In this document: piece by piece, positions 34,442-43,658 of the stretch
Numbering within the stretch: the first letter of the stretch is position 1
Layout of the letters: the number at the start of each line of letters is the position of its first letter
Position numbers and translations under genes: made by a program
Notes under the pieces: generated by a model
Told to the model about the DNA's origin: nothing
What the model saw: the letters and a program-made list of their open reading frames with translations, nothing else
Database searches by the model: none
Origin: Lignipirellula cremea
GTDB taxonomy: Bacteria; Planctomycetota; Planctomycetia; Pirellulales; Pirellulaceae
Length of the DNA stretch: 64,000 nt
Direction of reading: 5' to 3'
Assembly (NCBI RefSeq): GCF_007751035.1
Contig: NZ_CP036433.1
Location: 1,531,001-1,595,000 of the forward strand

Positions 34442-37081
34442 ATGTCTGCTGCTCCTTTTAAAATGAGCGTCCTGTCCGTCCTGCTGCTTGGGGTCGCCCT
34501 GCTGCAGTCGACTTTGACTTCTGCTCCGGCGCAGGCTGCCGCCCCGACCGGCTTTCTCAAGTCGCACTGTTATGATTGCCACAGTGCAGCCGAACCGGCG
34601 GGCGGGCTTGATCTGTCGGCCCTGGGCTGGGATCTGTCGAATGCCGAGAACTTCGCCCGGTGGGTGAAAATCTTCGACCGCGTGCAGCAGGGAGAAATGC
34701 CGCCCCCAGAGGCAGAGCGTCCACCGGCGGCGGAACGCGAGCGGTTCACCCAGGCGTTACAGCAATCGCTGCTGGCAGCAGAGCAAGCCCGCTTCACGGC
34801 GCAGGGGCGCACCGGCATCAGGCGGTTGACCCGCAGCGAGTATGAGAACACGATCCGCGATCTGTTCGCCATGCCGGGCATCGCCCTGGCCGGCGGTCTG
34901 CCGGCCGATGGTTCGGCCCATGGCTTTGACAAGAACAGCGACGCCCTGGATATCTCGCATGTAAACATGGCCCGGTATGTCGAGGCGGCCGAGCATGTGC
35001 TGGAGTACGCCACGGCGACGCAGCCGACCGCCCCCACCGTGCAGAAACGCCGCATCTCCCTGATGAATCGCGGCGGCTCCGTCGCCCATGTGGTGATGAA
35101 CGGCGACGGCGTGCTGCTCCGCGACAAGCAGCCTGATCCCGACTTTCCGGCCTCGGGCGAGCATCGTCATATTGACCAGGGCGCCCATCAACGGATGGGG
35201 GCCTTTGAGACCGGCAGCACGGTCGGCCTGTTCCGTCACGAGGACGAATCATTCAGCTGCTACTTCATCGAACACACCACGATCTATCCCGGCTTGTACC
35301 GCGTGCGGACTTCGCTGTGGAGCTTCCAGTGGGACAAGGGGAAAGTGCTTCCCTCCCGCGGCGTGGAAGCGGCCCGGCTTTCCGTGGTGCAGCTGACGGG
35401 CGACGGCCGCGGCGGCCAGCATCCCAGTTATGTGCTGGGATATTACGACGCCCCTTCGCTGGAATCGCAAGAGCATGAGCTGGTCCAGTGGCTCAATATC
35501 AATGAGCTGATCGGCTTTAATACCGGTTCGCTGGCGCCAGTCGCCAACTACGCACGGAAGGGCCGGGCGATGGCGTTCACCGGCCCCGGCATTGCGTGCG
35601 ACTGGTTAGATGTGGAAGGCCCGCTGCACGACGTCTGGCCGCCGGTCGCCCATCAGGTGCTGTTCGGCGATCTGCCGCTGGTCGAGTTCCAGCCGGCCGA
35701 GCATCCGGGCGTGCGTCCGCCAGAAAGAATCAAAGTGCGTCACCTGGGCGGGCTGAACCGCCCCGATCCTCCCGCCGGATTATGGACCGTGGGCAGCGAC
35801 CAGCCGCTGGTCGATGCGGATCGTCTGCTGGCCCGCTTCCTGCCCAGGGCTTTCCGCCGGCCGGTCGCAGCGGAGGTTCGCCAGCAGTACGTCGCATTGG
35901 CCGCGCAGCGGATGGAGGCCGGCGACTGTTTCGAAACGGCTATGCGGTGGGCTTACCGGGCCGCGCTTTGTTCGCCCGACTTTTTGTACCATGTCGAACC
36001 GGAAGGACCGCTCGACGATTACGCGCTGGCGAATCGCCTGTCGTACTACCTGTGGAACTCGATGCCGGACGAACGCCTGACGGATCTGGCGGCCGCGGGC
36101 AAGCTCCGCCAGCCGGACGTCCTGCAGGGCGAGGTGGAACGGCTGCTCCGCGATCCCAAGTCGGAACGCTTTGTGAAGGACTTTCTGGGGCAGTGGCTGA
36201 ACCTGCAGAAAATCGCGGCCAACGACCCGGACCGCAAGCTGTACCCGGAGTTTGGCCCTTACCTGCAGGATTCGATGGTCGCCGAGACCGAGGCGTACTT
36301 CCGCGAGCTGCTGGAGAAAGATCTCGACGCCAGCCACCTGATCCGCTCCGACTTCGCCATGCTGAACGAGAAGCTGGCCACGCACTACGGGATCGAAGGG
36401 GTCAGCGGTTCGCAGATCCGCCGCGTGCCGCTGCCGGCCGATTGCCCTCGCGGCGGCTTTCTCACCCAGGCTTCGATCCTGAAGATCTCAGCCAACGGCA
36501 CCACCACCTCGCCTGTGCCGCGGGGCGCCTTTGTGCTGGAGCGGCTGCTGGGGCAAGCGCCCGATCCGCCGCCGCCGAACATCCCGGCGATTGAGCCCGA
36601 TGTCCGCGGCGCCACGACCATTCGCGAGCAGCTGGACAAGCACCGCAACAATACGGTTTGCGCTTCTTGCCATGCAAAGATCGACCCGCCCGGCTTCGCC
36701 CTGGAGGCATTCGACGTGATCGGCGGTTTCCGCACCCGCTATCGGGCTCTGGGCGAAGGAGACAAAGCGCCGCGGGGATCGATCGATCCGTTCATCGGCA
36801 TCAGTTTCCTCCTCGGTCCGCAGGTCGACGCCAGCGGCCAGTTACCCGACAAGCGGACCTTCGCCAACGTGCAGGAGTTCCAGTCGTTGCTGGCGGCCGA
36901 AACGAACCTGCTGCTGACCAACCTCGCCCGCCAGTTCGCCATTTACAGCACCGGTCGCGACGTGGCCTTTAGCGATCGGGAAGCGATTGCCCGGATCGTC
37001 GCCCAGACCGAAAAAGAAGGCGGCGGCGTCCGCACGCTGATTAGAAAGCTGACCCAGAGCGAGCTGTTTCAATCGCGATAA
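34442..37081 (+). CDS. PSCyt1/DUF1587-DUF1592-DUF1588-DUF1585 protein (copy 1)
   Basis: An 879-residue secreted protein with the planctomycete domain order. N-terminal signal, then a cytochrome-like motif C43-YDC46-H47. DUF1587 covers about 110-190 (GIRRLTRSEYENTIRDLFAM). DUF1592 lies around 470-600 (LANRLSYYLWNSMPDERL and FLGQWLNLQKI). DUF1588 is around 620-740, with a second CxxCH (CASCHAKIDPPGFALEAFDV). DUF1585 ends the protein (FAIYSTGRDVAFSD). The two CxxCH motifs may bind haem c (inference). Reaction unknown. It follows the DUF1552 gene in the same direction and is probably cotranscribed with it. Confidence 0.88.
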   Translation: MSAAPFKMSVLSVLLLGVALLQSTLTSAPAQAAAPTGFLKSHCYDCHSAAEPAGGLDLSALGWDLSNAENFARWVKIFDRVQQGEMPPPEAERPPAAERERFTQALQQSLLAAEQARFTAQGRTGIRRLTRSEYENTIRDLFAMPGIALAGGLPADGSAHGFDKNSDALDISHVNMARYVEAAEHVLEYATATQPTAPTVQKRRISLMNRGGSVAHVVMNGDGVLLRDKQPDPDFPASGEHRHIDQGAHQRMGAFETGSTVGLFRHEDESFSCYFIEHTTIYPGLYRVRTSLWSFQWDKGKVLPSRGVEAARLSVVQLTGDGRGGQHPSYVLGYYDAPSLESQEHELVQWLNINELIGFNTGSLAPVANYARKGRAMAFTGPGIACDWLDVEGPLHDVWPPVAHQVLFGDLPLVEFQPAEHPGVRPPERIKVRHLGGLNRPDPPAGLWTVGSDQPLVDADRLLARFLPRAFRRPVAAEVRQQYVALAAQRMEAGDCFETAMRWAYRAALCSPDFLYHVEPEGPLDDYALANRLSYYLWNSMPDERLTDLAAAGKLRQPDVLQGEVERLLRDPKSERFVKDFLGQWLNLQKIAANDPDRKLYPEFGPYLQDSMVAETEAYFRELLEKDLDASHLIRSDFAMLNEKLATHYGIEGVSGSQIRRVPLPADCPRGGFLTQASILKISANGTTTSPVPRGAFVLERLLGQAPDPPPPNIPAIEPDVRGATTIREQLDKHRNNTVCASCHAKIDPPGFALEAFDVIGGFRTRYRALGEGDKAPRGSIDPFIGISFLLGPQVDASGQLPDKRTFANVQEFQSLLAAETNLLLTNLARQFAIYSTGRDVAFSDREAIARIVAQTEKEGGGVRTLIRKLTQSELFQSR

Positions 37082-37134
37082 CACCGGTCGCATTCGCCCT
37101 GCGACAACCTCTTCCGACCTGTTGAGACGGAACC

Positions 37135-37722
37135 ATGCGACGACTTTCGGCCCCGTGCCTGACCTTGTGCTTGACCCTGCTCCTGGCGAACCTGCCGGGG
37201 CTGACTCCTGGCGCCATGGCTGCGGACGATCAACCGCCGGGCCCGCCCGGTTTACATACCCACCAGGTGACAGGCCTGTTCCAGCCGGACCGGGTGGCCG
37301 ATCTGCGCGAGCTGGTGCTGACCCTGCCGGGGCTGGAGCTGGTGAGCGTCGATTATGAAACGGCGGAGGCCCAGTTCCGTTACGATCCCGATCTGCTGTT
37401 CCCCGGCGTTAAATCGGAGCAGATCCTGGAGCGGCTGCACCAGCTGGTGCGGATTCCGGCCAGCAACACGTTCGGCGTCAAAGCGCGCTGCGCCACGCCG
37501 CGAGAGCAGTTGACCCGGGTCGAGATTCCGGTCGCCGGGCTGGATTGCAAGGCGTGCAGTTTTGCCGCCTACGAAGCGGTCGCCGTGCTGGACGGCGTCG
37601 AGCAGGCCCGCGCCAGTTTCCACACGGGCGTCGTTCTTGCCTGGATCCATGCCGACAAAATCGACCGGGCCGCGCTGGAAGCGGCGCTTGTCAAAAAAGG
37701 GGTCACACTGGCGACTCCCTAA
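37135..37722 (+). CDS. Secreted HMA-like metal-binding protein
   Basis: A 195-residue protein with a signal peptide (PCLTLCLTLLLANLPGL) and two ferredoxin-like beta-alpha-beta units. The first (about 40-110) lacks the metal motif. The second (about 128-190) has GLDC138-KAC141-SFAAYEAVAVLDGVEQ, the CxxC of HMA copper chaperone domains. Periplasmic location follows from the signal. It precedes a TonB-dependent receptor by 193 bases on the same strand, which suggests metal capture or uptake; copper is the usual ligand for CxxC HMA domains. The lone CxxC in the second unit only is unusual. Confidence 0.75.
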   Translation: MRRLSAPCLTLCLTLLLANLPGLTPGAMAADDQPPGPPGLHTHQVTGLFQPDRVADLRELVLTLPGLELVSVDYETAEAQFRYDPDLLFPGVKSEQILERLHQLVRIPASNTFGVKARCATPREQLTRVEIPVAGLDCKACSFAAYEAVAVLDGVEQARASFHTGVVLAWIHADKIDRAALEAALVKKGVTLATP

Positions 37723-37791
37723 GCCAGGGACCGTTTTGGGGGAACAGGCAATCCAGGGAAAGCCGGTCAACGGTTACGACAGGAACATTCC

Positions 37792-37908
37792 GGGTAAACG
37801 GCACGGCCGCTACAAGCCGAAGTAGTGGGTATCCCACCAGAGTAGCCGTGCGCGTTCCAGCTTCGGGGCACGAACGTCGCCACGCGCTATTCGTTTTCAG
37901 GTTTACCC
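37792..37908 (+). promoter_or_regulatory. Structured leader before the TonB-dependent receptor
   Basis: GGGTAAAC (37792-37799) can pair perfectly with GTTTACCC (37901-37908), which ends 7 bases before the ATG. Inside it, GCACGG...CTAC (37801-37813) pairs with GTAGCCGTGC (37842-37851) and GTGGG/CCCAC (37825-37837) forms a tip. The start codon lacks a recognisable Shine-Dalgarno site. The bases do not match the cobalamin riboswitch consensus. A leader RNA controlling receptor expression is a hypothesis. Confidence 0.4.
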
Positions 37909-37914
37909 CGCCTT

Positions 37915-40296
37915 ATGTTTCTTCAACGAATGCTGGCAGTCGCCCTGGTGGCCGGCTGCGCAGCCACGGTTTCTGGCCAGGAAGTCTTTCGCGAATACGT
38001 CACCCTCGCGCAGCCCGCCGCGAACGATTCAGCCCCCGGCAACGCCCTGCCTCCGGTCGAAGTGCGACCGCCCGCCACTGACGATACGGGCAGCGGTTCC
38101 GACGCCGATGCTTTGCCGCCGGTCGAGGTGCGTCCTCCGGCCGATACTTCGGGCAGCGGGTCGAATTCGCCCGCCACCGGGAATAACTTTCCCGCCAGCG
38201 GCGGCGACTCTCCGCTTGACCTCAACAACGGCAACGCGGCCGCTGTGGCGGCTGCCGCCATGCGGGCCGATCTGGCCCGTGCTTACCCCAGCCTGTCGCA
38301 AAGCCAGCTCGGACAGGCCGGCAGGTTCAACGAGAATACGGGGATCCTGCGCGACGGGCAGTCGCTGTTTGACACCCCTGCGGCCGTGTCGATTCGCACG
38401 CGGCAAGAGATCGAGGAGCGCCAGGCGCCTGACATGTTCCACGCCCTGCAGAACGAGGTGGGCGTGTTGCTGCAGAGCACGGCCGCCGGCCAGGCGTCGC
38501 CGTTTATCCGTGGTTTGACCGGTCAGCAGGTGCTGATCCTGGTCGATGGCATCCGCCTGAATAACTCTGTCACACGCCGCGGACCGAACCAGTATTTCAA
38601 CACGATTGACCCGGGCATGGTCGACCACATCGAAGTGCTGCGGGGCCAGGGATCCGTGTTATGGGGATCCGACGCCATCGGCGGTGTGATCAATATCGTT
38701 TCCCGCGGGCCCGATTTGCCGGGTTCCTTTCCCGGCGACCCGAACTACTCCGGAGCCCAGGCGATCCAGTATTTCAACACGGCCAACAACTCGCCTTACA
38801 GCCGGATGAACGTCGAAGGCTGGGTCAACAACACGGGTGTGTTCGCCGGCGGCAGTTATCTGAACGTGGGCGATCTGGATACGGGCTACGATAACTTCCC
38901 CCGTCAGCCAGGCACCAGTTACCAGCAGTTTGCCGGCGACATCAAGTTCAACTACATGATCGACCGGGATCAAATGCTGACCTTGTCGATGCAGCACTTT
39001 GAACAGGAAGACCTCGCCCGCAGCGATCGTTATCCGGGCTACCCGGGCGATCGCAATAACAGCAACTCCTTCGCCGCGGCGACCTTCTTTGATCCGCAGC
39101 AGCGCGACCTGACCTACCTGCGGTACCAGGCGCTGGACCCGTTGCCGTTTATCGATGCGGTGACCGTGACCGCTTCCTATAACCGCCAGAAGGAAACCGT
39201 CACCCGCGGAGTGCCGACGACGCGCGCCCAGACCACCGATGTCGATACAGTCGGCGTGAGTGCGGTCGCCTCGAAAGAGATGTACAACCTGGGCAAGCTG
39301 ACGTCCGGCGTGGACTGGTACTACGACGATGTCGATTCGCCGTTCTGGGGCGCCAGCGGTCCGATCATTCCCGATGACGCGTATTACAGCCGCATTGGCG
39401 CCTTTGTGAACTGGAACGTGCCGTTGACCGAACGCTTAAGCGGCGTGGCGGGCGCCAGGTACGAAGCGATCTCCGCTGCCGGCACGCCGATCGTCAACAT
39501 CGCCGGGGTGGATACGCCCGTCTTTGCCCAGGCGGAGTTTTCTGACTGGGTCGGCAGCGCGGGCCTGGTGTATGAGCTGACGCCGGAGGTGCATCTGGTC
39601 GGTTCCATTGCCGAGGGCTTCAGGGCGCCGAACCTGAGCGACCTGATGTCGAACAACCCGAACGTGCAGCAGCAGGGCCAGAGCATCCCCAGCCTGGGCC
39701 TGCAGCCGGAGCACTCGATCACGTACGAGGTGGGCGTCAAAACAGATACCGGCCGCCTGCGCACGCAGACGTTCGTCTACTGGATCGACCTGCAGGACAA
39801 CATCGTTTCGCAGACGACGCCTACGCCGTTTACTTTCTCGTCCGCCAACCAGGATTCGTATATCCAGGGCGTCGAGTTCAATGGCGAGCTGCTGCTGGAA
39901 CGCGGCTGGTCGCTGTACGGCAACTTCTGGTACACGTACGGCCAGAACCAGGTGACGAATGCCCCGCTCAGCCGGATTCCGCCGATGCAGGGGATCATGG
40001 GCTTTCGCTATCGCAGCCCGCGCCAGGGGCGGTACTTTGATATTTATACCTGGATGTCGGATCGCCAGGATCGCCTGGACCCGGTCAGCGACGTGCGGGA
40101 CGAACGCATCCCGATCGGCGGCACCCCCGGCTTCGCCACGCTCAACCTGCGCGGCGGCCAGAGCTTCGGCGCCCATCAGCAGCACAAGCTGAGCCTGAGC
40201 CTGGAGAACCTTACTGACCAGCCGTACCTGGTGCAAGGGTCGGGCGTTTACGGAACCGGTTTCACGGCCCGTATGGGTTACACCTGGACCCGGTAA
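37915..40296 (+). CDS. TonB-dependent outer-membrane receptor
   Basis: A 793-residue receptor. Signal peptide at 1-21 (RMLAVALVAGCAATVS). Two copies of ALPPVEVRPPA occur at 44-54 and 66-76 in a Gly/Ser/Pro-rich N-terminal extension. The plug domain starts near 140: PAAVSIRTRQEIEERQAPDM, PFIRGLTGQQVLILVDGIRL and IEVLRGQGSVLWGSDAIGGV. The rest is a 22-strand barrel ending in an aromatic-rich tail with terminal Arg (GYTWTR). It imports a scarce ligand across the outer membrane with TonB energy. The adjacent HMA gene favours a metal or metal complex over a sugar; a siderophore or cobamide cannot be excluded. Confidence 0.9.
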   Translation: MFLQRMLAVALVAGCAATVSGQEVFREYVTLAQPAANDSAPGNALPPVEVRPPATDDTGSGSDADALPPVEVRPPADTSGSGSNSPATGNNFPASGGDSPLDLNNGNAAAVAAAAMRADLARAYPSLSQSQLGQAGRFNENTGILRDGQSLFDTPAAVSIRTRQEIEERQAPDMFHALQNEVGVLLQSTAAGQASPFIRGLTGQQVLILVDGIRLNNSVTRRGPNQYFNTIDPGMVDHIEVLRGQGSVLWGSDAIGGVINIVSRGPDLPGSFPGDPNYSGAQAIQYFNTANNSPYSRMNVEGWVNNTGVFAGGSYLNVGDLDTGYDNFPRQPGTSYQQFAGDIKFNYMIDRDQMLTLSMQHFEQEDLARSDRYPGYPGDRNNSNSFAAATFFDPQQRDLTYLRYQALDPLPFIDAVTVTASYNRQKETVTRGVPTTRAQTTDVDTVGVSAVASKEMYNLGKLTSGVDWYYDDVDSPFWGASGPIIPDDAYYSRIGAFVNWNVPLTERLSGVAGARYEAISAAGTPIVNIAGVDTPVFAQAEFSDWVGSAGLVYELTPEVHLVGSIAEGFRAPNLSDLMSNNPNVQQQGQSIPSLGLQPEHSITYEVGVKTDTGRLRTQTFVYWIDLQDNIVSQTTPTPFTFSSANQDSYIQGVEFNGELLLERGWSLYGNFWYTYGQNQVTNAPLSRIPPMQGIMGFRYRSPRQGRYFDIYTWMSDRQDRLDPVSDVRDERIPIGGTPGFATLNLRGGQSFGAHQQHKLSLSLENLTDQPYLVQGSGVYGTGFTARMGYTWTR

Positions 40297-40340
40297 TCAA
40301 CCACGCTCTCCAGCGGTCGTGTCCGCCTGGATCTTTCCCA

Positions 40341-40377
40341 CGGTCGAGCGGGCGTAGTGCCTGCTCGGCCGTTTTTT
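40341..40377 (+). terminator. Rho-independent terminator after the TonB receptor
   Basis: CGGTCGAGCGGGC (40341-40353) and GCCTGCTCGGCCG (40359-40371) form a GC-rich stem with two mismatches around GTAGT, followed by six T (40372-40377). It sits 45 bases after the receptor stop and faces the convergent trio. Confidence 0.8.
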
Positions 40378-40431
40378 CGTAATGCGGGCGCCCTTAGCGA
40401 TAGGAGCGAACGACCGTGACCGGCCGGTCCG

Positions 40432-41241
40432 TCAGTGCTTGCCGCGGAGTCGTTCTTTCGACGGCAGCACTTCCAGGCAGGTGGTCCACCAGCCGGTGTG
40501 GACGGTTTCGATGAACTCCTGCGGCAGGCCTTCGGCTTGCATCTCGCGGGCCAGTCGCAGGTAGTCGTACTCGACCGGCACAAACTCCACCTGCAGGCCC
40601 GTGTCAGGCCGGTGCTCCAGGAGCGTATACCAGACGTTCCGGGCGCCGTCGTTCTCTGGTCGTCCTAATACGCCGACGTTGACGAATCGGCCCGGTCCAC
40701 GCGGGCCGGCGAACGTCCTTTCCCATTTGATGCCGGTATGCGTCGCGGCGATCACGTCGGCCTGTTCGTTCTTTGCAAGCCATTCCAGGAAGTGGGTGGG
40801 GGTGGTCGACTCCCAGAGAAACTCATTCACCTTGCGCGGGCTGCCGTGGCACAGCAGCAACTGCAGCGGGCCCAGTTCCAGCCGACGCTGGGCGGGCAGG
40901 GAACGCATGAACTCCCGGTTGGCCGCCGACGTGTTCCGCAGTGTGTAGTCGTAGCTGATCTGGGCAAAGTGGTTGTCGCGGGGGTCGGTATAGCCGCACT
41001 GGCAATCGTCCAGCTGGTTGCCGATGGAGTCGTCGTAGTTCCCCTGCAGGCAAAGGACCTGGTGCTGGTCGATCAGGGGAAACACACGATCGGGGTGCGG
41101 CCCAAAGGCGCCCAGGTCGCCCAGGCAATAGCAGGCGTCGACGCCGCGATTTTTTGCATCGCCCAGGGCCGCCTCGAAGGCGAGGTAGTTGTTATAGACG
41201 CCGCCAAAACAGGCGATGCGCGTTCCCGACAGTGCGGCCAT
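40432..41241 (-). CDS. Metallophosphoesterase-like protein with altered metal-binding motifs
   Basis: A 269-residue protein with the calcineurin/YfcE fold. Motif II is kept (CLGDLGAFG, Asp42), as are N68-YD (in place of GNHD) and CHGSP (His132). Motif I, normally SDxHGN, reads FGGVYNN at 12-18, so the Asp and His ligands are Gly14 and Tyr16. The GHTH motif reads THTG (167-170), so its last His is Gly. Alignment is by eye. Loss of several ligands suggests a changed metal centre or a non-catalytic role. It is the last gene of a tight operon: 2 bases after the radical SAM gene, which overlaps the flavoprotein. Confidence 0.8.
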   Translation of the reverse strand: MAALSGTRIACFGGVYNNYLAFEAALGDAKNRGVDACYCLGDLGAFGPHPDRVFPLIDQHQVLCLQGNYDDSIGNQLDDCQCGYTDPRDNHFAQISYDYTLRNTSAANREFMRSLPAQRRLELGPLQLLLCHGSPRKVNEFLWESTTPTHFLEWLAKNEQADVIAATHTGIKWERTFAGPRGPGRFVNVGVLGRPENDGARNVWYTLLEHRPDTGLQVEFVPVEYDYLRLAREMQAEGLPQEFIETVHTGWWTTCLEVLPSKERLRGKH

Positions 41242-41243
41242 GG

Positions 41244-42140
41244 TTACTTTGACGAGGCGTTGGAACAGATGGCCCCGTACAGATAACAGGTGTAGCAGGC
41301 GCCGTGGCTGACAGGGAACGGACGTTGCGATTCGGCCAGGGTCTGGCCCAGCAGGGAGTCGGGCGCCTCGATCAGGATCGGGCAGACATGCACGCCTTGA
41401 TCCGTCACGATGCGGCTATGTTCGCAGACCAGTTGCGTGCGGTCGAAGCCTTCCAGCAGGCGATCGTCGATTCGTTCCGACTCGCGATAGCCTCCGCTGC
41501 GTTGCTCTTCGGCTCCCAGCTTGAGCGCTGGCAGGATCTTCAGCCGTGGGCGGGCATACCCGGCCGCTTTCAGCATGGCGACAAAGCGGGCGATCGTTTC
41601 CTGGTCCTCTTCTTCGGGCCAGGTGCGGGCGGCCGTGATGATGGGCAAGAAGCCAAAATCGACCAGCTTCTGTACGCCTTGCATGGCTCGCTGGAAAACG
41701 CCGTCGCCGCGGATGGGATCGTTCGTCTCCGGAGAGAAGCCGTCGATCGACACGCGAAACTCCAGCGAGTACAGGCCGCCCGCCACGGTGTCGCGCAGCG
41801 CCGTCAGCCATGCTTCTTTTAGCACGGTGCCATTGGTGAGCACGGTCGCCGGACCAACCTGCAGCGTGGCGATGAGGATCTGCGTCATGTCCGGATTGAG
41901 AAACGGCTCGCCCCCGGTGAAGTAGTATTCCTTGACCCCCAGCGTCGCCGATTCGGCCAGCCGCGTTTGCACTTCTTCCAGCGACAGGAACCCGAAGTTT
42001 TTGTTTTTGGGACTGCAGCTGATGAAGCAGTGATGACAGGTCAAATTGCAGAGCGTGCCCGCCGCCTGGAACCATAAGTGATCCAGGTGCGACAGTTCCA
42101 CCGAGGGCGAAGCGGTCGTATCGACGGGCGGGAGATTCAA
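41244..42140 (-). CDS. Radical SAM protein
   Basis: A 298-residue radical SAM enzyme. The cluster motif is C31-NLTC35-HHC38; GGEPFLNPDM is the SAM-binding Gly motif and RVSIDGFSPETND a following strand. The C-terminal part has additional cysteines (EHSRIVTDQGVHVCPILIE and HGACYTCYLYGAICS), which resemble a partial SPASM or twitch auxiliary-cluster region. It is in the size range of MoaA/SPASM-like proteins that modify peptides or small molecules; the substrate is unknown. It overlaps the flavoprotein by 4 bases (ATGA), so they are coupled. No precursor peptide gene was found next to it. Confidence 0.87.
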   Translation of the reverse strand: MNLPPVDTTASPSVELSHLDHLWFQAAGTLCNLTCHHCFISCSPKNKNFGFLSLEEVQTRLAESATLGVKEYYFTGGEPFLNPDMTQILIATLQVGPATVLTNGTVLKEAWLTALRDTVAGGLYSLEFRVSIDGFSPETNDPIRGDGVFQRAMQGVQKLVDFGFLPIITAARTWPEEEDQETIARFVAMLKAAGYARPRLKILPALKLGAEEQRSGGYRESERIDDRLLEGFDRTQLVCEHSRIVTDQGVHVCPILIEAPDSLLGQTLAESQRPFPVSHGACYTCYLYGAICSNASSK

Positions 42141-43441
42141 GAGACGGTTCCGGGATGGTTGGCGTACAGGTCAAGCGATTTGCGATCGCCCAGGATGGAG
42201 AACAGGTCGCGGATCTGAGCCAGGCCGACCGTATACAGGAACTGGGAATTGCGGCCGTAACTCTTGGCGCCCAGCAGGTAAAAGTTGGGTTCCGGAGTGA
42301 ACAGCGAGGCAGGCCCGGCCGCGACCTGGTCCAGACAATCAACGGACGACTGCCCCAGCAGTTGGGTCGCCAGCTTCATCGGGCCTTCGGTGGCGTAGCA
42401 CGTATGCAGCTGCAGTTCACGCGACAGGGTGTGGTCGGGGCGGTAACCGACATTGGCGATGATCGCGTCGAACTCTTCCACCGCCGAACTGCGGCCGCAA
42501 AAGGTCACGGCGAACCTGCCGTCGCGACGTTCGATCTTCGCCACGCTGCAGCCGGGCCGATGGTCGATGGGGGTATCGACTGCGGTCGCCAGGGCGTTGA
42601 CTTTGGCCGCCAGCTGATCGCGGGCGGGCAAGCGGTCGTCGGGGATGCGGCCGAAAGGCTCCGTCGGCGTTTCCGCGACGGGCGAGGCTTCCTCGTCCAG
42701 GCCGGCGCCCGGTTCGCCGCGGGTGATCCAGACGACGGAGGTGGCGGGGGCCGTGACGGCCAGTTCCGCCAAAGCGGCGATGGTGGTGGCGGCCGAATAA
42801 CCCCGGCCGACGACCAGCGTGCGCTGGTTCTCGTAGCGGGAGCGATCGACGCCCAGGATGTCGGGCGGATGATAGCCGACCACTCCTTCGGCGCAGAGGG
42901 CCGTTTCCCCCATCGCGGGCGCTCCGCCGACGCCGACATGGTTGGGAGAGTGGAACACGCCGGTCGCATCGATCACCACATCGGCTTCGGCGACAAACTC
43001 TTGCCCTTGCGGGTCGCGGGCCAGGATGCGAAAAGTATCGTCGCCGCGTTCCTCGCCGCCGGGCAGATCGCCTTTGAGGAAGACATCGCGGCTGACGGCG
43101 AGCACTTCGGTATGGGGGCGCAGATCGTCGCACAGCAGATCGCTATGGGCCAGCGGCAGCAGGTACTGCTCGACCCATTCGGCTCCCGTCAAAAAAGCTT
43201 CCGGATCCGGCTCGGTAAAGTCGTCGGACTGGGCCTTGAGGGCGGCCAGCGCCAGGGGAGAGCTGTTCAGGCGAAAGGGGGTAAACATGCGGACATGGCC
43301 CCACTTCCGCACATTCTGGGCGATGTCGCCGCGTTCATAAATATCGACATCGTAACCCAGGTAGCGGGCGTACAGGGCCGTTTCCAACCCGATCGGGCCC
43401 GCACCTAGAATCGCCAGTCGGGCGGGCGTATCGACGGCCAT
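42137..43441 (-). CDS. FAD-dependent NAD(P)-binding oxidoreductase
   Basis: A 434-residue flavoprotein with an N-terminal Rossmann motif LAILGAGPIGLETALYARYL at about 8-27 and the acidic-end DIYERGD that binds FAD ribose. A second nucleotide site is likely around RTLVVGRGYSAATTIAALAE at about 207-226. The late LGAKSYGRNSQFLYTVGLAQ block is also conserved within such proteins. It fits the FAD-dependent disulfide/monooxygenase-like group but lacks a CxxC redox pair. As first gene of the trio it may supply reducing power or oxidise the radical SAM product (inference). Confidence 0.82.
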   Translation of the reverse strand: MAVDTPARLAILGAGPIGLETALYARYLGYDVDIYERGDIAQNVRKWGHVRMFTPFRLNSSPLALAALKAQSDDFTEPDPEAFLTGAEWVEQYLLPLAHSDLLCDDLRPHTEVLAVSRDVFLKGDLPGGEERGDDTFRILARDPQGQEFVAEADVVIDATGVFHSPNHVGVGGAPAMGETALCAEGVVGYHPPDILGVDRSRYENQRTLVVGRGYSAATTIAALAELAVTAPATSVVWITRGEPGAGLDEEASPVAETPTEPFGRIPDDRLPARDQLAAKVNALATAVDTPIDHRPGCSVAKIERRDGRFAVTFCGRSSAVEEFDAIIANVGYRPDHTLSRELQLHTCYATEGPMKLATQLLGQSSVDCLDQVAAGPASLFTPEPNFYLLGAKSYGRNSQFLYTVGLAQIRDLFSILGDRKSLDLYANHPGTVS

Positions 43442-43658
43442 CGGTAACTCTCATCGCAAAAGGGGACAAACAGGACAGGGCGCGGTCGCCTGGTCGCGGT
43501 TATACCCCAAAGGACTAACTTTCGGCTACAACCGGCCTGGCGTTCGCCTTGGGGAAAGTGCCAGAACGCGTCGCGAAAGAAGGTCGTTGTTCCCGACCAA
43601 TGACAGACGAACGGCAGCCAGCAGCGGTGGGACGTGCGCTTTGTCGCGAACGACAATT

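Noticed and set aside
37723-37914. Cobalamin riboswitch before the TonB receptor
   Set aside because: The consensus boxes (GCCACTG, the GCAACTG core) are absent, so only a generic structured leader is called.
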